Shown: piece by piece, positions 12,689 through 12,776 of the stretch | Layout: the number at the start of each line of letters is the position of its first letter | Numbering within the stretch: position 1 is the first letter of the stretch | Origin: Elusimicrobiota bacterium | GTDB taxonomy: Bacteria > Elusimicrobiota > Elusimicrobia > Elusimicrobiales > UBA9959 | NCBI GenBank assembly: GCA_030639665.1 | Contig: DAOWCC010000048.1 | Location: 1 to 12,776 of the forward strand | Reading direction: 5' to 3' | DNA: 12,776 nt | Translations under genes and position numbers: made by a program | The notes under the pieces: model-generated | What the model was told of the DNA's origin: nothing | What the model saw: only the letters and a program-made list of their open reading frames with translations | Database searches by the model: none

Positions 12689-12766
12689 TCGCTGCCAAGC
12701 TGTCTAACCGTTATGCAGTTTGTTGTTTGCAGCCCAGCCGTCAAGCAGTCCAGCCGTTTTGTTGTT
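12689..12766. repeat. Octamer repeat tract, TAGCNGTC orientation
   Basis: Four units in phase from 12689 (TCGCTGCC, AAGCTGTC at 12697), an irregular 14-base stretch at 12721-12734, then four more from 12735 (CAGCCGTC, AAGCAGTC at 12743) to 12766. With the other tracts and copy D it fills 12448-12776, a 329-base stretch in which I see no gene. Confidence 0.65.
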
Positions 12767-12776
12767 TTATTTTGTA

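Noticed and set aside
483..12766. CRISPR array
   Set aside because: The repeats are 8 bases and contiguous, without spacers, and no cas genes are present.

Overview
The window is AT-rich DNA, most likely from a diderm bacterium: it encodes a Wza-like outer-membrane polysaccharide export protein with a Sec signal and a putative secreted or lipid-anchored metallopeptidase. Gene density is high, nearly everything is on the + strand, and intergenic spaces carry unusual short-period repeats. These traits would suit an uncultivated lineage such as Omnitrophota or Elusimicrobiota, but that placement is a low-confidence impression; nothing here fixes the phylum.

Layout. 1-4807 is mostly housekeeping and envelope: the end of an unrecognised protein, a gluzincin peptidase of the MA type, a copper-exporting P-type ATPase (copA), the queuosine enzyme QueF and the biotin transporter subunit BioY. 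4808-5129 holds an octamer-repeat tract, two tandem 92-bp units each starting with a truncated copy of a tRNA gene, and then the intact tRNA-Val(GAC), exactly in phase with those units. 5152-5725 is a two-gene nucleotidyltransferase module squeezed between that tRNA and threonyl-tRNA synthetase (thrS, 5728-7488).

7489-10320 is an accessory island of three more two-gene nucleotidyltransferase modules in a row: a small protein plus an AbiEii-like transferase, then two MntA/HepT-type (type VII toxin-antitoxin) pairs whose HEPN partners both carry the RX4HXY motif. Each of the three is preceded by a copy of the same composite intergenic repeat in the same orientation, so the island looks like a tandem array of repeat-plus-module cassettes. 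The window ends with a large five-SLBB polysaccharide export gene (10333-12447), whose ribosome binding site directly follows the last HepT stop, and then about 330 bases made almost entirely of repeats.

Two observations stand out. First, nearly every sizeable intergenic gap contains tracts with a strict 8-base period, consensus GACNGCTA (or its complement TAGCNGTC), or a related GACTCTAA form; one such tract runs into the start of the peptidase gene. Second, the tRNA-Val gene is the last member of a tandem array whose other members have lost the anticodon and T arms but can still fold into a short acceptor-plus-D-arm hairpin. Four nucleotidyltransferase modules lie within 5.2 kb, around a tRNA gene and an aminoacyl-tRNA synthetase. 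Relatives of these families are known to act on tRNA ends, which makes the neighbourhood suggestive, but a shared function is only inference.
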